From: Parabacteroides distasonis
Lineage (GTDB): Bacteria > Bacteroidota > Bacteroidia > Bacteroidales > Tannerellaceae
Length of the DNA: 64,000 bases
Reading direction: 5' to 3'
Assembly: GCA_015060925.1 (NCBI GenBank)
Contig: SUXM01000006.1
Location: forward strand, 1 to 64,000
Shown here: positions 16,838 through 25,101 of the stretch, piece by piece
Numbering within the stretch: the first letter of the stretch is position 1
Layout of the letters: every line of letters begins with the position of its first letter
The notes under the pieces: model-generated
What the model was told of the DNA's origin: nothing
The model's input: the letters and a program-made list of their open reading frames with translations, nothing else
The model's database searches: none
Position numbers and translations under genes: made by a program

Positions 16838-17767
16838 ATGATACCGATACATTTTGCGCCTTTGCAGGGATATACGGATGATGTGTATCGTCGGATTCAC
16901 CATCAGTTGGTAGGTGGAGTGGATTGTTATTATACCCCTTTTATTCGCATAGAGGGGGGCGGAGTGCGTAGTAAAGATTTGCGAGATATAGAACCTGCTC
17001 ATAATAAGGGAGTACCGGTTGTGCCTCAAATCATCCTAAAATCGCTGAAAGAGTTTGATTATCTGGTGAAAGTGGTGGAAGAAAAGGGCTACAAAGAGAT
17101 TGATTTGAATATGGGTTGCCCGTTCCCCATGCAAGCTAAACATGGAAGAGGCTCCGGACTGTTGGCACAGTTGGAGGTGGTGGAAGAGATTGCCAAAGCG
17201 ATTCAAGTAAGAACAGACCTCTCTTTTTCGGTAAAGATGCGTTTGGGATGGGAAGATAAAGAGGAGTGGAGACCGGTTTTAGAACTGTTGAATGGTGTCC
17301 CTTTGAAACAAATCACGCTCCATCCACGTATCGGAAAGCAACAATACAAAGGAGAGGTTGACATGGAGGCTTTCCAAGCCTTTTATGAAGGCTGCAAACA
17401 TCCGCTGTTGTATAATGGTGATGTCATGACTGTCGGAGATATTCAACAGTTGGAAAAGGCTTATCCCCGTTTGGCCGGTGTGATGATAGGTCGAGGGTTG
17501 TTGGCTCGTCCCTCATTGGCAGCAGAATATAAAGAGGGAAAAGAACGCTCATGGCAGGAGAGACGTTCGCAGTTGCTGGAGATGCATGAACGGCTGAAAG
17601 CCCATTTTGGAGGAATCGTCAACAGTGATGCCCAATTACATAGCAAACTGCGGCTGTTTTGGGAATATATGGAGACCGAGATTGAGCGCAAAGCCTATAA
17701 GAAACTAATGAAAAGTGGAAACCTGAAAAACTACTTAGCAGCTGTCCAAGAAATAGGTCGGATGTAA
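16838..17767 (+). CDS. tRNA-dihydrouridine synthase family protein
   Basis: 309 aa. Reduces specific uridines in tRNA to dihydrouridine with FMN and NADPH in the cytosol. Seen: the N-terminal FAPLQGYTDDVYRR flavin loop, the IDLNMGCPFPM segment with the catalytic Cys position, KMRLGW, ITLHPRIGKQQYKG (His/Arg phosphate contacts), YNGDV and MIGRGLLARP. The Dus fold is thus complete. The MxGRGLLARPSLAAE end and short length are like DusC-type members of Bacteroidota. Single gene with a terminator at 17774-17818. Confidence 0.9.
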   Translation: MIPIHFAPLQGYTDDVYRRIHHQLVGGVDCYYTPFIRIEGGGVRSKDLRDIEPAHNKGVPVVPQIILKSLKEFDYLVKVVEEKGYKEIDLNMGCPFPMQAKHGRGSGLLAQLEVVEEIAKAIQVRTDLSFSVKMRLGWEDKEEWRPVLELLNGVPLKQITLHPRIGKQQYKGEVDMEAFQAFYEGCKHPLLYNGDVMTVGDIQQLEKAYPRLAGVMIGRGLLARPSLAAEYKEGKERSWQERRSQLLEMHERLKAHFGGIVNSDAQLHSKLRLFWEYMETEIERKAYKKLMKSGNLKNYLAAVQEIGRM

Positions 17768-17773
17768 AAGAAT

Positions 17774-17818
17774 TTAGGTCGGACGTAATAACAAATTACC
17801 TCCGACCTAATTTTTTTT
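17774..17818 (+). terminator. Rho-independent terminator after dus
   Basis: TTAGGTCGGACGTAAT pairs with ATTACCTCCGACCTAA (one bulge), then eight T. The 14 bases TAGGTCGGAYGTAA occur twice here, at the dus stop codon and again in the stem. Confidence 0.85.
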
Positions 17819-17881
17819 AGATTATATCTCCCTAAACAGATGGAGGACGACAGATGGCGATTGGCATACATGGGGTGAAGA

Positions 17882-17907
17882 TATATTTGTACTGTTTTCG
17901 AAAACAG
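17882..17907 (+). promoter_or_regulatory. Promoter plus palindromic operator candidate for HU-like gene
   Basis: The -7 box TATATTTG is at 17882-17889. Two bases downstream is the perfect 16-bp palindrome CTGTTTTCGAAAACAG (17892-17907), covering the expected start of transcription. Likely a binding site for a dimeric regulator. Confidence 0.5.
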
Positions 17908-17946
17908 AATAAAAAAGAGTTATTCATCATTTAAATTTAAAAATGT

Positions 17947-18390
17947 ATGTCAGTAAAGTATCGTTTAGTAAAGAGAAAAAACATCGGGGCAGATAAGGCT
18001 ACAGCACCAGAAAAAATGTATGCACAAGCTGTTTATAGCGACTTGGTTACTTTTGAAGAACTGTTAGGTGATATAACAGAAGCTGGAATCCCGACCAACC
18101 AGGTGAAAGGGGTGACAGACCGTATGGTACATCAGATTAAGAAACATTTGGCTGCCGGTCGTCGGGTTCAGTTTGGTGAGTTAGGTAATTTCCGATACAG
18201 TGTTGGTTCGACCGGGGTTGTGGATGAGGAAGATTTTGAAACCTCATTGATTCGAGTTCCAAAGGTCATCTTCGTACCGGGCAATGCCCTGCGAGAGGCA
18301 AAAAAAGAGGTCAAGTTTGAGAAATATATCCCGGTAGGCGTCACCACCGAGAAGACAGACGACGAGTCAGATAAACCGGAAGAGTTATAA
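17947..18390 (+). CDS. HU/IHF-like DNA-binding protein (Bacteroidota HU-related family)
   Basis: 147 aa, longer than classic HU (about 90). Residues 1-125 match the HU-related family of Bacteroidota (YRLVKRKNIG...KMYAQAVYSDLVTFEELLGDI, RRVQFGELGNFRYSVGS, RVPKVIFVPGNALREAKK), with the usual replacement of the DNA-intercalating arm. The last 20 residues are acidic and probably disordered. Such proteins bend and compact DNA. The ATG at 17947 is used; an ATG four bases upstream is out of frame. A palindrome overlies its promoter and a hairpin terminator follows. Confidence 0.85.
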   Translation: MSVKYRLVKRKNIGADKATAPEKMYAQAVYSDLVTFEELLGDITEAGIPTNQVKGVTDRMVHQIKKHLAAGRRVQFGELGNFRYSVGSTGVVDEEDFETSLIRVPKVIFVPGNALREAKKEVKFEKYIPVGVTTEKTDDESDKPEEL

Positions 18391-18402
18391 CATCCGTTTA
18401 CA

Positions 18403-18434
18403 AAGGGTACTTCATGATGAAGTGCCCTTTTTTT
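18403..18434 (+). terminator. Rho-independent terminator after HU-like gene
   Basis: AAAGGGTACTTCAT pairs with ATGAAGTGCCCTTT, followed by T residues. Confidence 0.85.
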
Positions 18435-18541
18435 GTATAGTTTCCTTTTTGAATATCCCTGTCTAGGCGGAATCAATACCCTTGAAATGCCTACACAATG
18501 GATGTAGATATGACCTATAATTCTTGTTAATTATGGAAAAT

Positions 18542-18585
18542 ATTGTAACCGGATTTGGTTACAATTCAGATTCTTCATATTTTTG
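18542..18585 (+). promoter_or_regulatory. Promoter and operator of the antitoxin-like gene
   Basis: A perfect inverted repeat with arms ATTGTAACC (18542-18550) and GGTTACAAT (18557-18565) contains the -33 element TTTG at 18554-18557. The -7 box TATTTTTG lies 20 bases further at 18578-18585. Binding at the repeat would block the promoter, the usual autoregulation of antitoxins. This promoter also decides the start codon of the gene, which must be at 18608. Confidence 0.65.
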
Positions 18586-18607
18586 TATCAAACAAACTTG
18601 TTGTAAT

Positions 18608-19132
18608 ATGTACGAACAATATCTTCAATTAAGCAATATTCCTTGTGGTGCTGTATTAAACCGCATCATGACAAAGGAAGGAATTAGCCAAAGTCAATTG
18701 GCAGAACGAAGCGGTATTGTACGCCAACGTATTTGTGATTATCTTGCAAACCGTAGACGCATCACAGTTGAAGCATCGTTGAATTTGGAAAAAGCTCTTT
18801 GTATTGGAATAGAAGGTTTCTTCTATCGTATTCAAGCGAACCATGATGTTTATACGTGCGTGAAAGAACAAGCCATGAATAACCGACCGGACCTGAAGCA
18901 TTACAGGAAAGCTGTCTTTTGGGATACAGACATAGAGAAACTTGATTGGGAGAAGAATCGGCAGTGGATTATCCGTAGGGTTTTCGAATATGGAGGAGAA
19001 GAGGAGATTCTTGAAACCATCCGTTTCTATGGCAAGGATGTTGTTAAAGATGCTCTTTTGGGCATAGCCGATGAACGTAAGGTAGAGAAACGCAATGAAA
19101 ATATTAAGAGGTATCTAAATTACGAATTATGA
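18608..19132 (+). CDS. HTH (XRE-type) antitoxin-like protein fused to DUF6922-type domain
   Basis: 174 aa from the ATG at 18608. An open frame extends upstream to 18524, but that part lies in the promoter/operator. Residues 10-70 form an XRE helix-turn-helix (GISQSQLAERSGIVRQRICDYLANRR). Residues about 95-160 (KAVFWDTDIEKLDWEKNRQWIIRRVFEYGG) match the DUF6922-type domain that precedes AbiEii-type nucleotidyltransferase toxins. The stop codon overlaps an ATG in an ATGA arrangement, as in coupled antitoxin-toxin pairs, but the downstream frame is broken. It is thus an orphan antitoxin with its operator intact. Confidence 0.78.
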   Translation: MYEQYLQLSNIPCGAVLNRIMTKEGISQSQLAERSGIVRQRICDYLANRRRITVEASLNLEKALCIGIEGFFYRIQANHDVYTCVKEQAMNNRPDLKHYRKAVFWDTDIEKLDWEKNRQWIIRRVFEYGGEEEILETIRFYGKDVVKDALLGIADERKVEKRNENIKRYLNYEL

Positions 19133-19296
19133 ATTTGTATTATCAGACCGTATCACCAGTATTGGTAGATTGTCTATATAAGCTGATGAATAGAACGACT
19201 TTCGTTAATTAAAGACTTCACCGAAGTTGTCTGTTTGAAGGGAAAGTATTGGGAGTTTATTGTTGAAGACTTGCTTGATGAAGCTAAGACAATTTG
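19129..19296 (+). pseudogene. Remnant of an AbiEii-type nucleotidyltransferase toxin
   Basis: Begins with ATG overlapping the antitoxin stop (ATGA). The 27 codons MNLYYQTVSPVLVDCLYKLM... resemble the usual N-terminus of these toxins (xLYYxTVSPxLxxxLxxLM), then stop at 19210-19212. From 19214, in another frame, comes a further stretch ending at TGA 19294-19296 that may be the old C-terminus (KGKYWEFIVEDLLDEAKTI). The catalytic core is absent, so the toxin cannot be active. The second part is assigned only by position. Confidence 0.5.
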
Positions 19297-19307
19297 AAAA
19301 GAATATG

Positions 19308-19333
19308 AAGGAACCGTAAAGGATCCTTTTTTT
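19308..19333 (+). terminator. Rho-independent terminator of the TA remnant operon
   Basis: AAGGAACC, loop GTAAA, GGATCCTT (one mismatch), then seven T. Confidence 0.7.
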
Positions 19334-19906
19334 ATTTAGAGAAGTTATATTTTTCTTATACTTTTGCTAGTATAAATCTTTAAACATTCCGATGGTTTTC
19401 AATGGTTGTTGGATCTCAGGTCTCTTTTGTATGAAATTATTTTCAATCTTTCCTTGAAGATTGAAAAAATTATCCTTAATTCTTGCAGCCAATAGCTAAG
19501 AATGAGGAAATATCAAAACTCTCTTTTTGAGGGTTTTCTCAAGGTATTAATAGCTGGGTGTCTATTTCACTAACTGCGGTTAGCGATTTTAAATCCTCGA
19601 ACCAAGTTTTATAAAATTGAGAATAAATATTTTGGAGAATAAAAAACTTTAATATAAATGTAATGTTATATATTTGTACTTTGTTTTATGTATTTAAATA
19701 GTTATGATAAACTTAAATTGTAGAGGTTGATTTTTGTTGAAAATGAGAAAACTGGAAAATGGTTGGCTGAACATTGAGATAATCTAACAGTACATCTGTA
19801 AACAATGCAATAGTACTTTCAACTTGACCTGTAAACCTTAGATTAAATATCCAAGCTTTTGGATATGAATGTTAAAAAGTTTTGGTCTATAATAAAGAAT
19901 AAAATT
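19334..19906. other. AT-rich intergenic region before the restriction-modification genes
   Basis: No gene recognised over about 570 bases. A perfect 11-bp inverted repeat, TTTTCAATCTT and AAGATTGAAAA with a 6-nt loop, sits at 19440-19467. A -7 box TATATTTG at 19669-19676 is the best promoter candidate for the downstream genes, leaving a leader of about 230 bases. No control (C) protein box was recognised. Confidence 0.4.
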
Positions 19907-20860
19907 ATGAGTAATGCAAGTAATAATCAAGGAAGAGCATATGAATTTGTATGTTTGAACTCTTTATATGACGCAATCTCAAAGATTCGTCAAGCAAAAA
20001 TAGATATAAATAGTAGTTATATAGCGGCAGAAAGTGCATGGAGTACATTAAGTTCAGCAGAGAAAAGTCTTTATACTCTTAGTGCACAATCTACTATCGA
20101 TACAATATTTGCTCTTGAACCAAATATCGTGGAGAAAAGTTCCGATGTTCTTAGCCTCTATATTCAAATTGATCAGAAAGGTGAAGATGCCGACGTTAGA
20201 GATATTATTATAGAGAGAAAAGATATTATTTGGGAAATTGGACTGAGCATAAAACATAATCATAAGGCAGTTAAGCACAGTCGTATCGCAAAAACTTTAG
20301 ATTTTGGAACAAAATGGTATGGTATTCCATGTTCAAAAGAGTATTGGAATGACGTTAAGCCTATATTCGATTATTTAGAAGTAGAAAAAAACAAAGGAAC
20401 ATATTTTCGTGATCTTGAATCTAAAGAAGATCAAGTTTATGTACCTCTTCTCAATGCTTTTGTAAAAGAAGTAACTGCTCAAGTTAATGCTAATAGTGTC
20501 GTTCCAAGAAAAATGATTGAATACCTTCTTTGCAAATATGATTTCTACAAGGTGATAAGCATTGATACTAAACGACTAACTACAATACAATCGTTTAATA
20601 TGTATGGCACACTAAACTTGCCAAGTAAGGTTGAAAATCCAAAGATAAAAGTTCCAGTCATAAATCTTCCTACTTCACTTTTGTATATTGGATTTAAACC
20701 ACAAAGTAAGACGACTGTTGTTATGTGTTTTGATAATGGATGGCAGTTTTCTTTCCGAATTCATAATGCAAAAGATATCGTTGAAACTTCATTAAAGTTT
20801 GATATTCAAATTATAGGTATGCCTGCTAATGTTAATATAAAATATAATTGTAAATGGTAA
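19907..20860 (+). CDS. HaeIII-family type II restriction endonuclease
   Basis: 317 aa from the ATG at 19907, which matches the N-terminus I recall for HaeIII (NNQGRAYEFVCLNSLY). In-frame starts at 19859 and 19865 would add a non-family extension. Expected to cleave GGCC unless methylated. Shared features include SAxSTIDTIFALEPNI, DADVRDIIIERKDI, WEIGLSIKHNHKAVKHSR (the acidic/Lys core of the PD-(D/E)XK nuclease), KWYGIPCSKEYWNDVKPIF and the C-terminal DNGWQFSFRIHNA...VETSLKFDIQI. Length fits the family. It is followed closely by an unknown small gene and two methyltransferases, all on the same strand. Base composition is much more AT-rich than the flanking chromosome. Confidence 0.9.
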   Translation: MSNASNNQGRAYEFVCLNSLYDAISKIRQAKIDINSSYIAAESAWSTLSSAEKSLYTLSAQSTIDTIFALEPNIVEKSSDVLSLYIQIDQKGEDADVRDIIIERKDIIWEIGLSIKHNHKAVKHSRIAKTLDFGTKWYGIPCSKEYWNDVKPIFDYLEVEKNKGTYFRDLESKEDQVYVPLLNAFVKEVTAQVNANSVVPRKMIEYLLCKYDFYKVISIDTKRLTTIQSFNMYGTLNLPSKVENPKIKVPVINLPTSLLYIGFKPQSKTTVVMCFDNGWQFSFRIHNAKDIVETSLKFDIQIIGMPANVNIKYNCKW

Positions 20861-20866
20861 AATACA

Positions 20867-21286
20867 ATGGCGAATAGTGAACCCTTAGGATTAAGAGATG
20901 TAAATACTTTACTTCCTGATAATCTAAAAATTGATACAGAGAAAAGTATTGAAAGATCTGTCTGTAGGACTGTTGAAGGAAAACCCTTACCCATTGTCAA
21001 TTCAAAATTATATCCAGCGAAGTATTACTGGTATAGTTGTATAACTAAGTATTTTAAGGAGATTGGAACTGAATACATCTGTTTTACAGTTGGTTTGAAT
21101 GGAATACTTGTTATTCCAATTGATATAGTTCTTCATTATAATAAATTTTCAGGATGGAAGGGTAAATATAAAAAAGGTCGCCAATATCATGTTCGTATCA
21201 AGTGTAACGAAGATGAAACTCTTAATTTTTGGAATTTTAATGATCCAAATGAGAATATTGAAGTAACACAATATTTGTACAAGTAA
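20867..21286 (+). CDS. Unknown 139-aa protein inside the HaeIII-like restriction-modification operon
   Basis: I do not recognise this protein. It starts 6 bases after the endonuclease stop and ends 14 bases before the first methyltransferase, so it is cotranscribed with both. It has no signal peptide or membrane segment. The centre has a compact beta-rich look (YYWYSCITKYFKEIG, YICFTVGLNGILVIPIDIVL, then GRQYHVRIKCNED), which could be a DNA-binding or PUA-like fold; that is a guess. Similar YxHVxI endings occur in small proteins near restriction genes. Possible roles are an accessory specificity factor or an activity modulator. Confidence 0.6.
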   Translation: MANSEPLGLRDVNTLLPDNLKIDTEKSIERSVCRTVEGKPLPIVNSKLYPAKYYWYSCITKYFKEIGTEYICFTVGLNGILVIPIDIVLHYNKFSGWKGKYKKGRQYHVRIKCNEDETLNFWNFNDPNENIEVTQYLYK

Positions 21287-21300
21287 AAATATAAAAAATA

Positions 21301-22311
21301 ATGAAGCTTATTAGTTTATTCTCTGGTGCTGGAGGACTGGATAAAGGTTTTCATAATGCTGGATTTCAAACAGTAGTAGCTAACGAGTTTGATCCAAAAA
21401 TTTGTCCAACATTTAAGGTTAATTTTCCAGATACATACCTTATTGAAGATGATATACGTAAGGTAAAAGAAATTGAATTCCCAGAACATGTAACAGGTAT
21501 TATCGGTGGTCCTCCTTGTCAGTCATGGAGTGAAGCTGGTAGTCTTAAAGGTATTGAAGATGTACGTGGTCAGCTATTCTATGAATATATTAGAATATTG
21601 AAAGCTGTCCAACCATTATTCTTTGTAGCAGAGAATGTTTCAGGTATGTTAGCTAAGCGTCATTCTAAAGCTGTTGAAGGGTTTATGAAACTTTTTGACG
21701 ATGCAGGTTATGACGTAAATCTTAAGATGTTGAATGCTAATGATTTTGATGTTCCAGAAGATCGAGATCGTGTTTTTTATATTGGATTTCGTAAAGATTT
21801 AAACATTCATGACTTTGAGTATCCAATACCCTGCAAGTATAGACCAACCCTGCGTGATTGTATTTGGGATTTAAAAAACAATGCAATACCTGCTCTTGAA
21901 AAGAATAAAACAAATGGGGACAAGTGTATGGTTCCTAATCACGAGTATTTTATAGGAGCTTACTCGCCAATATTTATGTCTCGAAATAGAGTAAGAAGTT
22001 GGGATGAACCAGGATTTACGGTTCAAGCAAGTGGTCGTCAATGTCAGCTTCATCCTCAGGCTCCTAAAATGATTAAAGTCGGGAAAAATGAGCAGATTTT
22101 TGTTCCTGGTAAGGAGTATTTGTATAGAAGAATGTCTGTTCGTGAAGTGGCTCGCATACAAACTTTTCCTGATGATTATGTATTTCTCTATACTGATGTA
22201 AATATGGGATATAAGATGATTGGTAATGCTGTGCCTGTTAATCTAGCTTATCATGTAGCTATAAGTATTCGTGCTGCACTTGATAAGCATGGAATTAACT
22301 ATCAAGACTAA
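21301..22311 (+). CDS. DNA (cytosine-5-)-methyltransferase, M.HaeIII-like
   Basis: 336 aa, the length of M.HaeIII (about 330). Motif I is [12 protein letters not shown], motif [14 protein letters not shown] with the catalytic Cys, motif VI ENVSG, motif [15 protein letters not shown], motif [17 protein letters not shown] and motif [15 protein letters not shown]. The target-recognition segment [28 protein letters not shown] matches M.HaeIII very closely (longer than quoted here only in broken form), so GGCC with the internal C methylated is the predicted site. It protects host DNA from the nuclease encoded two genes upstream. A second methyltransferase follows after 3 bases. Confidence 0.9.
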   Translation: MKLISLFSGAGGLDKGFHNAGFQTVVANEFDPKICPTFKVNFPDTYLIEDDIRKVKEIEFPEHVTGIIGGPPCQSWSEAGSLKGIEDVRGQLFYEYIRILKAVQPLFFVAENVSGMLAKRHSKAVEGFMKLFDDAGYDVNLKMLNANDFDVPEDRDRVFYIGFRKDLNIHDFEYPIPCKYRPTLRDCIWDLKNNAIPALEKNKTNGDKCMVPNHEYFIGAYSPIFMSRNRVRSWDEPGFTVQASGRQCQLHPQAPKMIKVGKNEQIFVPGKEYLYRRMSVREVARIQTFPDDYVFLYTDVNMGYKMIGNAVPVNLAYHVAISIRAALDKHGINYQD

Positions 22312-22314
22312 AAA

Positions 22315-23802
22315 ATGAATATAGTATCACTTTTTGCAGGATGTGGCGGTCTTGATCTTGGATTTGAAAAAGCTGGATTTAGTGTAGTTTGGGCTAATGA
22401 ATTTGATGAGTCTATACATGATACTTATCGAATAAATCATCCAAATACTATATTGAATACTTCTGATGTTCGTACGCTTTCAAGTTTAGATATACCAGAT
22501 TGTGATGGTATTATCGGAGGTCCACCTTGTCAATCGTGGAGTGAAGGTGGGAACCGTTTAGGAATAAAAGATCCTCGTGGTCAACTATTTTTTGACTATA
22601 TTCGTATAGTTAGAGAAAAACAACCAAAATTCTTTGTAATCGAGAATGTTCAAGGGATTCTTGAAGATAGACACAAGGATTCCTTAAATTGTTTTATAAG
22701 CCAACTCAAAAAGGCTGGTTACAGAATTAGTTATGAACTTTTGAATGCTGCAGATTATAAGATACCGCAAGATCGGTTTCGAGTTTTTTTTATCGGAATA
22801 AGAAATGACTTAAGAAAAAAATACCAATTTCCTAATGCAGTAAGTCGTTATCCAATTACTCTTCGTCAAGCGATAGGAGATATTGTTGAAGAACCTCGTT
22901 ATTATAGAGACAAACTTACTGAAGTTAATAATCTATGTCTAAATCATGATACATATACAGGATTATATGATAGCAAGTATATGACCAGGAATAGAGTGAG
23001 ATCATGGGGTGAACCCTCTTTTACAATACAGGCCCAGGCGAGAAATATACCACAGCATCCAAAAGCACCAAAGATGACATATGTTTCTGTTAATCAGTAT
23101 GTTTTTGCAAAAGGATATGAACATTTATATCGAAGATTAAGTGTTAGAGAGTGTGCTAGAATTCAAACATTCCCTGATAATTTTGTATTTAAATATACTG
23201 ATGTTAGGGATGGTTATAAGATGGTTGGAAATGCAGTTCCACCTCGATTAGCTTGGTATCTTGCTATTCAAATGAGACTATTATTTTCAAAAGTAAAGGT
23301 TTGTGAAGATAATAATAAGGTTAAAGAACTTCAACCGATAAAGCAAGTTTCACTAAATAATATTGCGTTACAATATCCTTTGAATATCATTGATAATTCA
23401 AATGTAAAAGATATTTTTAATCTTAATCAGGAAAAACATGTTTTGGTTGGTCTTGTGTCGCAAGAGAATGTTAAACCTTTTCTTAATAAATCTGCAAATA
23501 TATATTATACAGGTAGAAAGTTCCCTTCGACAGTAAACCTCAATAAACTCTTTTATTTCATGCCATATATAAAAGGGAAAGGAGTAAAGGATTTATACCT
23601 AATAAAGATTGCTAGGGTAGGAAATAAACAAGAAATTTTCCCTGAATGCTCCGATAATGATATTAGACTTATTTTTGAGATTGACTACGTTAAACAGTTG
23701 TTTGAATGTTTTATGCCTGTTCATTTGAATATATGGCATACATTTACAGATACAATACTTTTAGATATGCTTAAAATAAATAAGTTAAGAAATATAGTGT
23801 AA
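22315..23802 (+). CDS. Second DNA (cytosine-5-)-methyltransferase with long C-terminal extension
   Basis: 495 aa. Residues 1-325 are a complete 5-cytosine methyltransferase: [23 protein letters not shown] (catalytic Cys), ENVQG, QDRFRVFFIG, RRLSVRECARIQTFP, GYKMVGNAVPPRLA. Its recognition segment (EPSFTIQAQARNIPQHPKAP) is related to but different from the M.HaeIII-like copy, so the target may differ. Residues about 330-495 are an extra domain, not part of the enzyme fold (HVLVGLVSQENVKPFLN, YYTGRKFPSTVNLNKLFYF, VKDLYLIKIARVG, HLNIWHTFTDT). It may be a PUA/EVE-like reader of modified DNA, by analogy only. Translationally close to the preceding methyltransferase. Confidence 0.85.
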   Translation: MNIVSLFAGCGGLDLGFEKAGFSVVWANEFDESIHDTYRINHPNTILNTSDVRTLSSLDIPDCDGIIGGPPCQSWSEGGNRLGIKDPRGQLFFDYIRIVREKQPKFFVIENVQGILEDRHKDSLNCFISQLKKAGYRISYELLNAADYKIPQDRFRVFFIGIRNDLRKKYQFPNAVSRYPITLRQAIGDIVEEPRYYRDKLTEVNNLCLNHDTYTGLYDSKYMTRNRVRSWGEPSFTIQAQARNIPQHPKAPKMTYVSVNQYVFAKGYEHLYRRLSVRECARIQTFPDNFVFKYTDVRDGYKMVGNAVPPRLAWYLAIQMRLLFSKVKVCEDNNKVKELQPIKQVSLNNIALQYPLNIIDNSNVKDIFNLNQEKHVLVGLVSQENVKPFLNKSANIYYTGRKFPSTVNLNKLFYFMPYIKGKGVKDLYLIKIARVGNKQEIFPECSDNDIRLIFEIDYVKQLFECFMPVHLNIWHTFTDTILLDMLKINKLRNIV

Positions 23803-24093
23803 TGGATTTAGTAAATATTGATGGTATAAAGGTTTATATTATTAAAATACTCTTGATTGTTTAATATGTCGTCAAGTATTTGTGATTTCCCTTCGTAAAC
23901 TGTGGTTGAATTAACAGAAGGGATGTAGCTCAATCATTATACCAGCTGCCCCAAATGGACTATCTTAGTAATCTAAAAGACTAAATATAGCTTAATATTT
24001 AGAGTGTTTTTTTGTTGAAATACAATTTTTACTTGTATTTATTGTGACGATTAATTACAAATCTTTATATTTACAGCGAATATTTAAATATTA
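23803..24093. other. Intergenic region, no gene recognised
   Basis: About 290 AT-rich bases. A short open frame of 20 codons begins at the methyltransferase stop but matches nothing. CCCTTC and GAAGGG at about 23888-23923 could form a weak hairpin. A stretch near 23922 resembles the 5' side of a tRNA but lacks an acceptor partner and T arm. Confidence 0.4.
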
Positions 24094-24855
24094 ATGAACA
24101 ACTTATTTATTGAAAATATCCTATCCCCTCTATTGGAAACAAGCATTAAGAAAGCTTTAAAGCCAGAATTTATGACTTCGCTTGATGTCGTAAACAAAGT
24201 CATGAATGTTCCGGAGTGTGCATTGAAAGCTTTGCTTAGAGAAAATGGATATGATGAGATAGAAACTAAAAGCATTTGTATAGATGAAAAAATGCTTTTG
24301 GTATTTGCAGATGCATATATACGCAAATTACGTTCCTATTTTATTAATTCTAATCGCAACTTACACTTGCTCACTCCACAAGAAAGTTCCGATTTAGAAG
24401 AGTTTTACACTACTTTTAAAAAGAAAGACGTTGAACATACGAATGTCAAGAATTGGAATCAGATTGACACTGAATTAATTCGTGATTATTTCGTGCAACA
24501 AGTAAAAGAACAAACACCACACCACAATTGTTTTTACGATGAAGTTTTATATAGAATATTTTCTTGCAAAAGAATAGAGAACATTTCGTGCAAAGAATTC
24601 TATTCATCCATTGAATGTACACAGCCTCAAAATTCTTATTGTAAAAACAATGAATCAAAATTTCTAGTCCGCATAACAAAGAGCCGTTATTATCAGTCAA
24701 GGTTAAGGACTAACAATGCTATAAATCAAAATAATACAACAATAATTAGGCAGCTATATACCACTGCCCGATATTACACATTCCCTGTGGATAACAATGA
24801 ATCTGATGAGTATAATAAACGTTCATTTCTAATGAGATTTGTACATGTTTATTAA
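24094..24855 (+). CDS. Unknown cytosolic protein, 253 aa
   Basis: Not recognised. The N-terminal 70 residues (LDVVNKVMNVPECALKALLRENGYDEI...ICIDEKMLLVFADAYIRKLRSYF) have the helical spacing of an IF2-N-like or winged helix unit, with VVNKVMNVPECALKALL as a possible helix-turn-helix. The middle is acidic and helical. The C-terminus is rich in Asn, Thr, Tyr and basic residues and ends abruptly, and may be frayed by a frameshift. No signal or membrane segment. Its place just behind the restriction-modification genes and its AT-rich codon use suggest an accessory, possibly defence-related, gene. Confidence 0.5.
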   Translation: MNNLFIENILSPLLETSIKKALKPEFMTSLDVVNKVMNVPECALKALLRENGYDEIETKSICIDEKMLLVFADAYIRKLRSYFINSNRNLHLLTPQESSDLEEFYTTFKKKDVEHTNVKNWNQIDTELIRDYFVQQVKEQTPHHNCFYDEVLYRIFSCKRIENISCKEFYSSIECTQPQNSYCKNNESKFLVRITKSRYYQSRLRTNNAINQNNTTIIRQLYTTARYYTFPVDNNESDEYNKRSFLMRFVHVY

Positions 24856-24910
24856 TCGCATTATTAGGTATAAAAAATATTATTCCTATAGTGTATCAAC
24901 AGGTATTGTT

Positions 24911-25087
24911 ATGAATTATAAAAATAAATTAAAAAAGGATATTATTCAATCCAATCTGTCGAAGGACTCAAAAAAGCAACTTATATCATTACTAGATAAA
25001 AATATGTTTATAGAAGTTGTGAAAATTTTTATAGGTATGCTTAATTTAGGTTCAAATATAATGGATTTCTTCAACGATGAAGATTAA
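24911..25087 (+). CDS. Small hypothetical protein, 58 aa
   Basis: Chosen start is the ATG at 24911 (MNYKNKLKKDII...), since the frame upstream (from 24839) overlaps the previous gene by 17 bases and encodes an unlikely basic tail. The product is a short helical protein (KDSKKQLISLLDKNMFIEVVKIFIGML) with an acidic end. It precedes an XRE regulator by 14 bases, so the two form a unit. Function unknown; a small partner of the regulator is possible. Confidence 0.45.
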   Translation: MNYKNKLKKDIIQSNLSKDSKKQLISLLDKNMFIEVVKIFIGMLNLGSNIMDFFNDED

Positions 25088-25101
25088 CAATTATAAAAAA
25101 G

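Noticed and set aside
18524-18607. N-terminal extension of the HTH-DUF6922-type protein
   Set aside because: The segment contains the operator repeat and the -33/-7 boxes, so it is promoter, not coding.
19859-19906. Upstream in-frame starts for the HaeIII-like nuclease
   Set aside because: The family N-terminus begins at the ATG at 19907; the extra residues have no family match.
23920-23975. tRNA-like words (GGGATGTAGCTCA) after the second methyltransferase
   Set aside because: No matching acceptor stem, anticodon arm or T arm follows; likely chance or a very old remnant.
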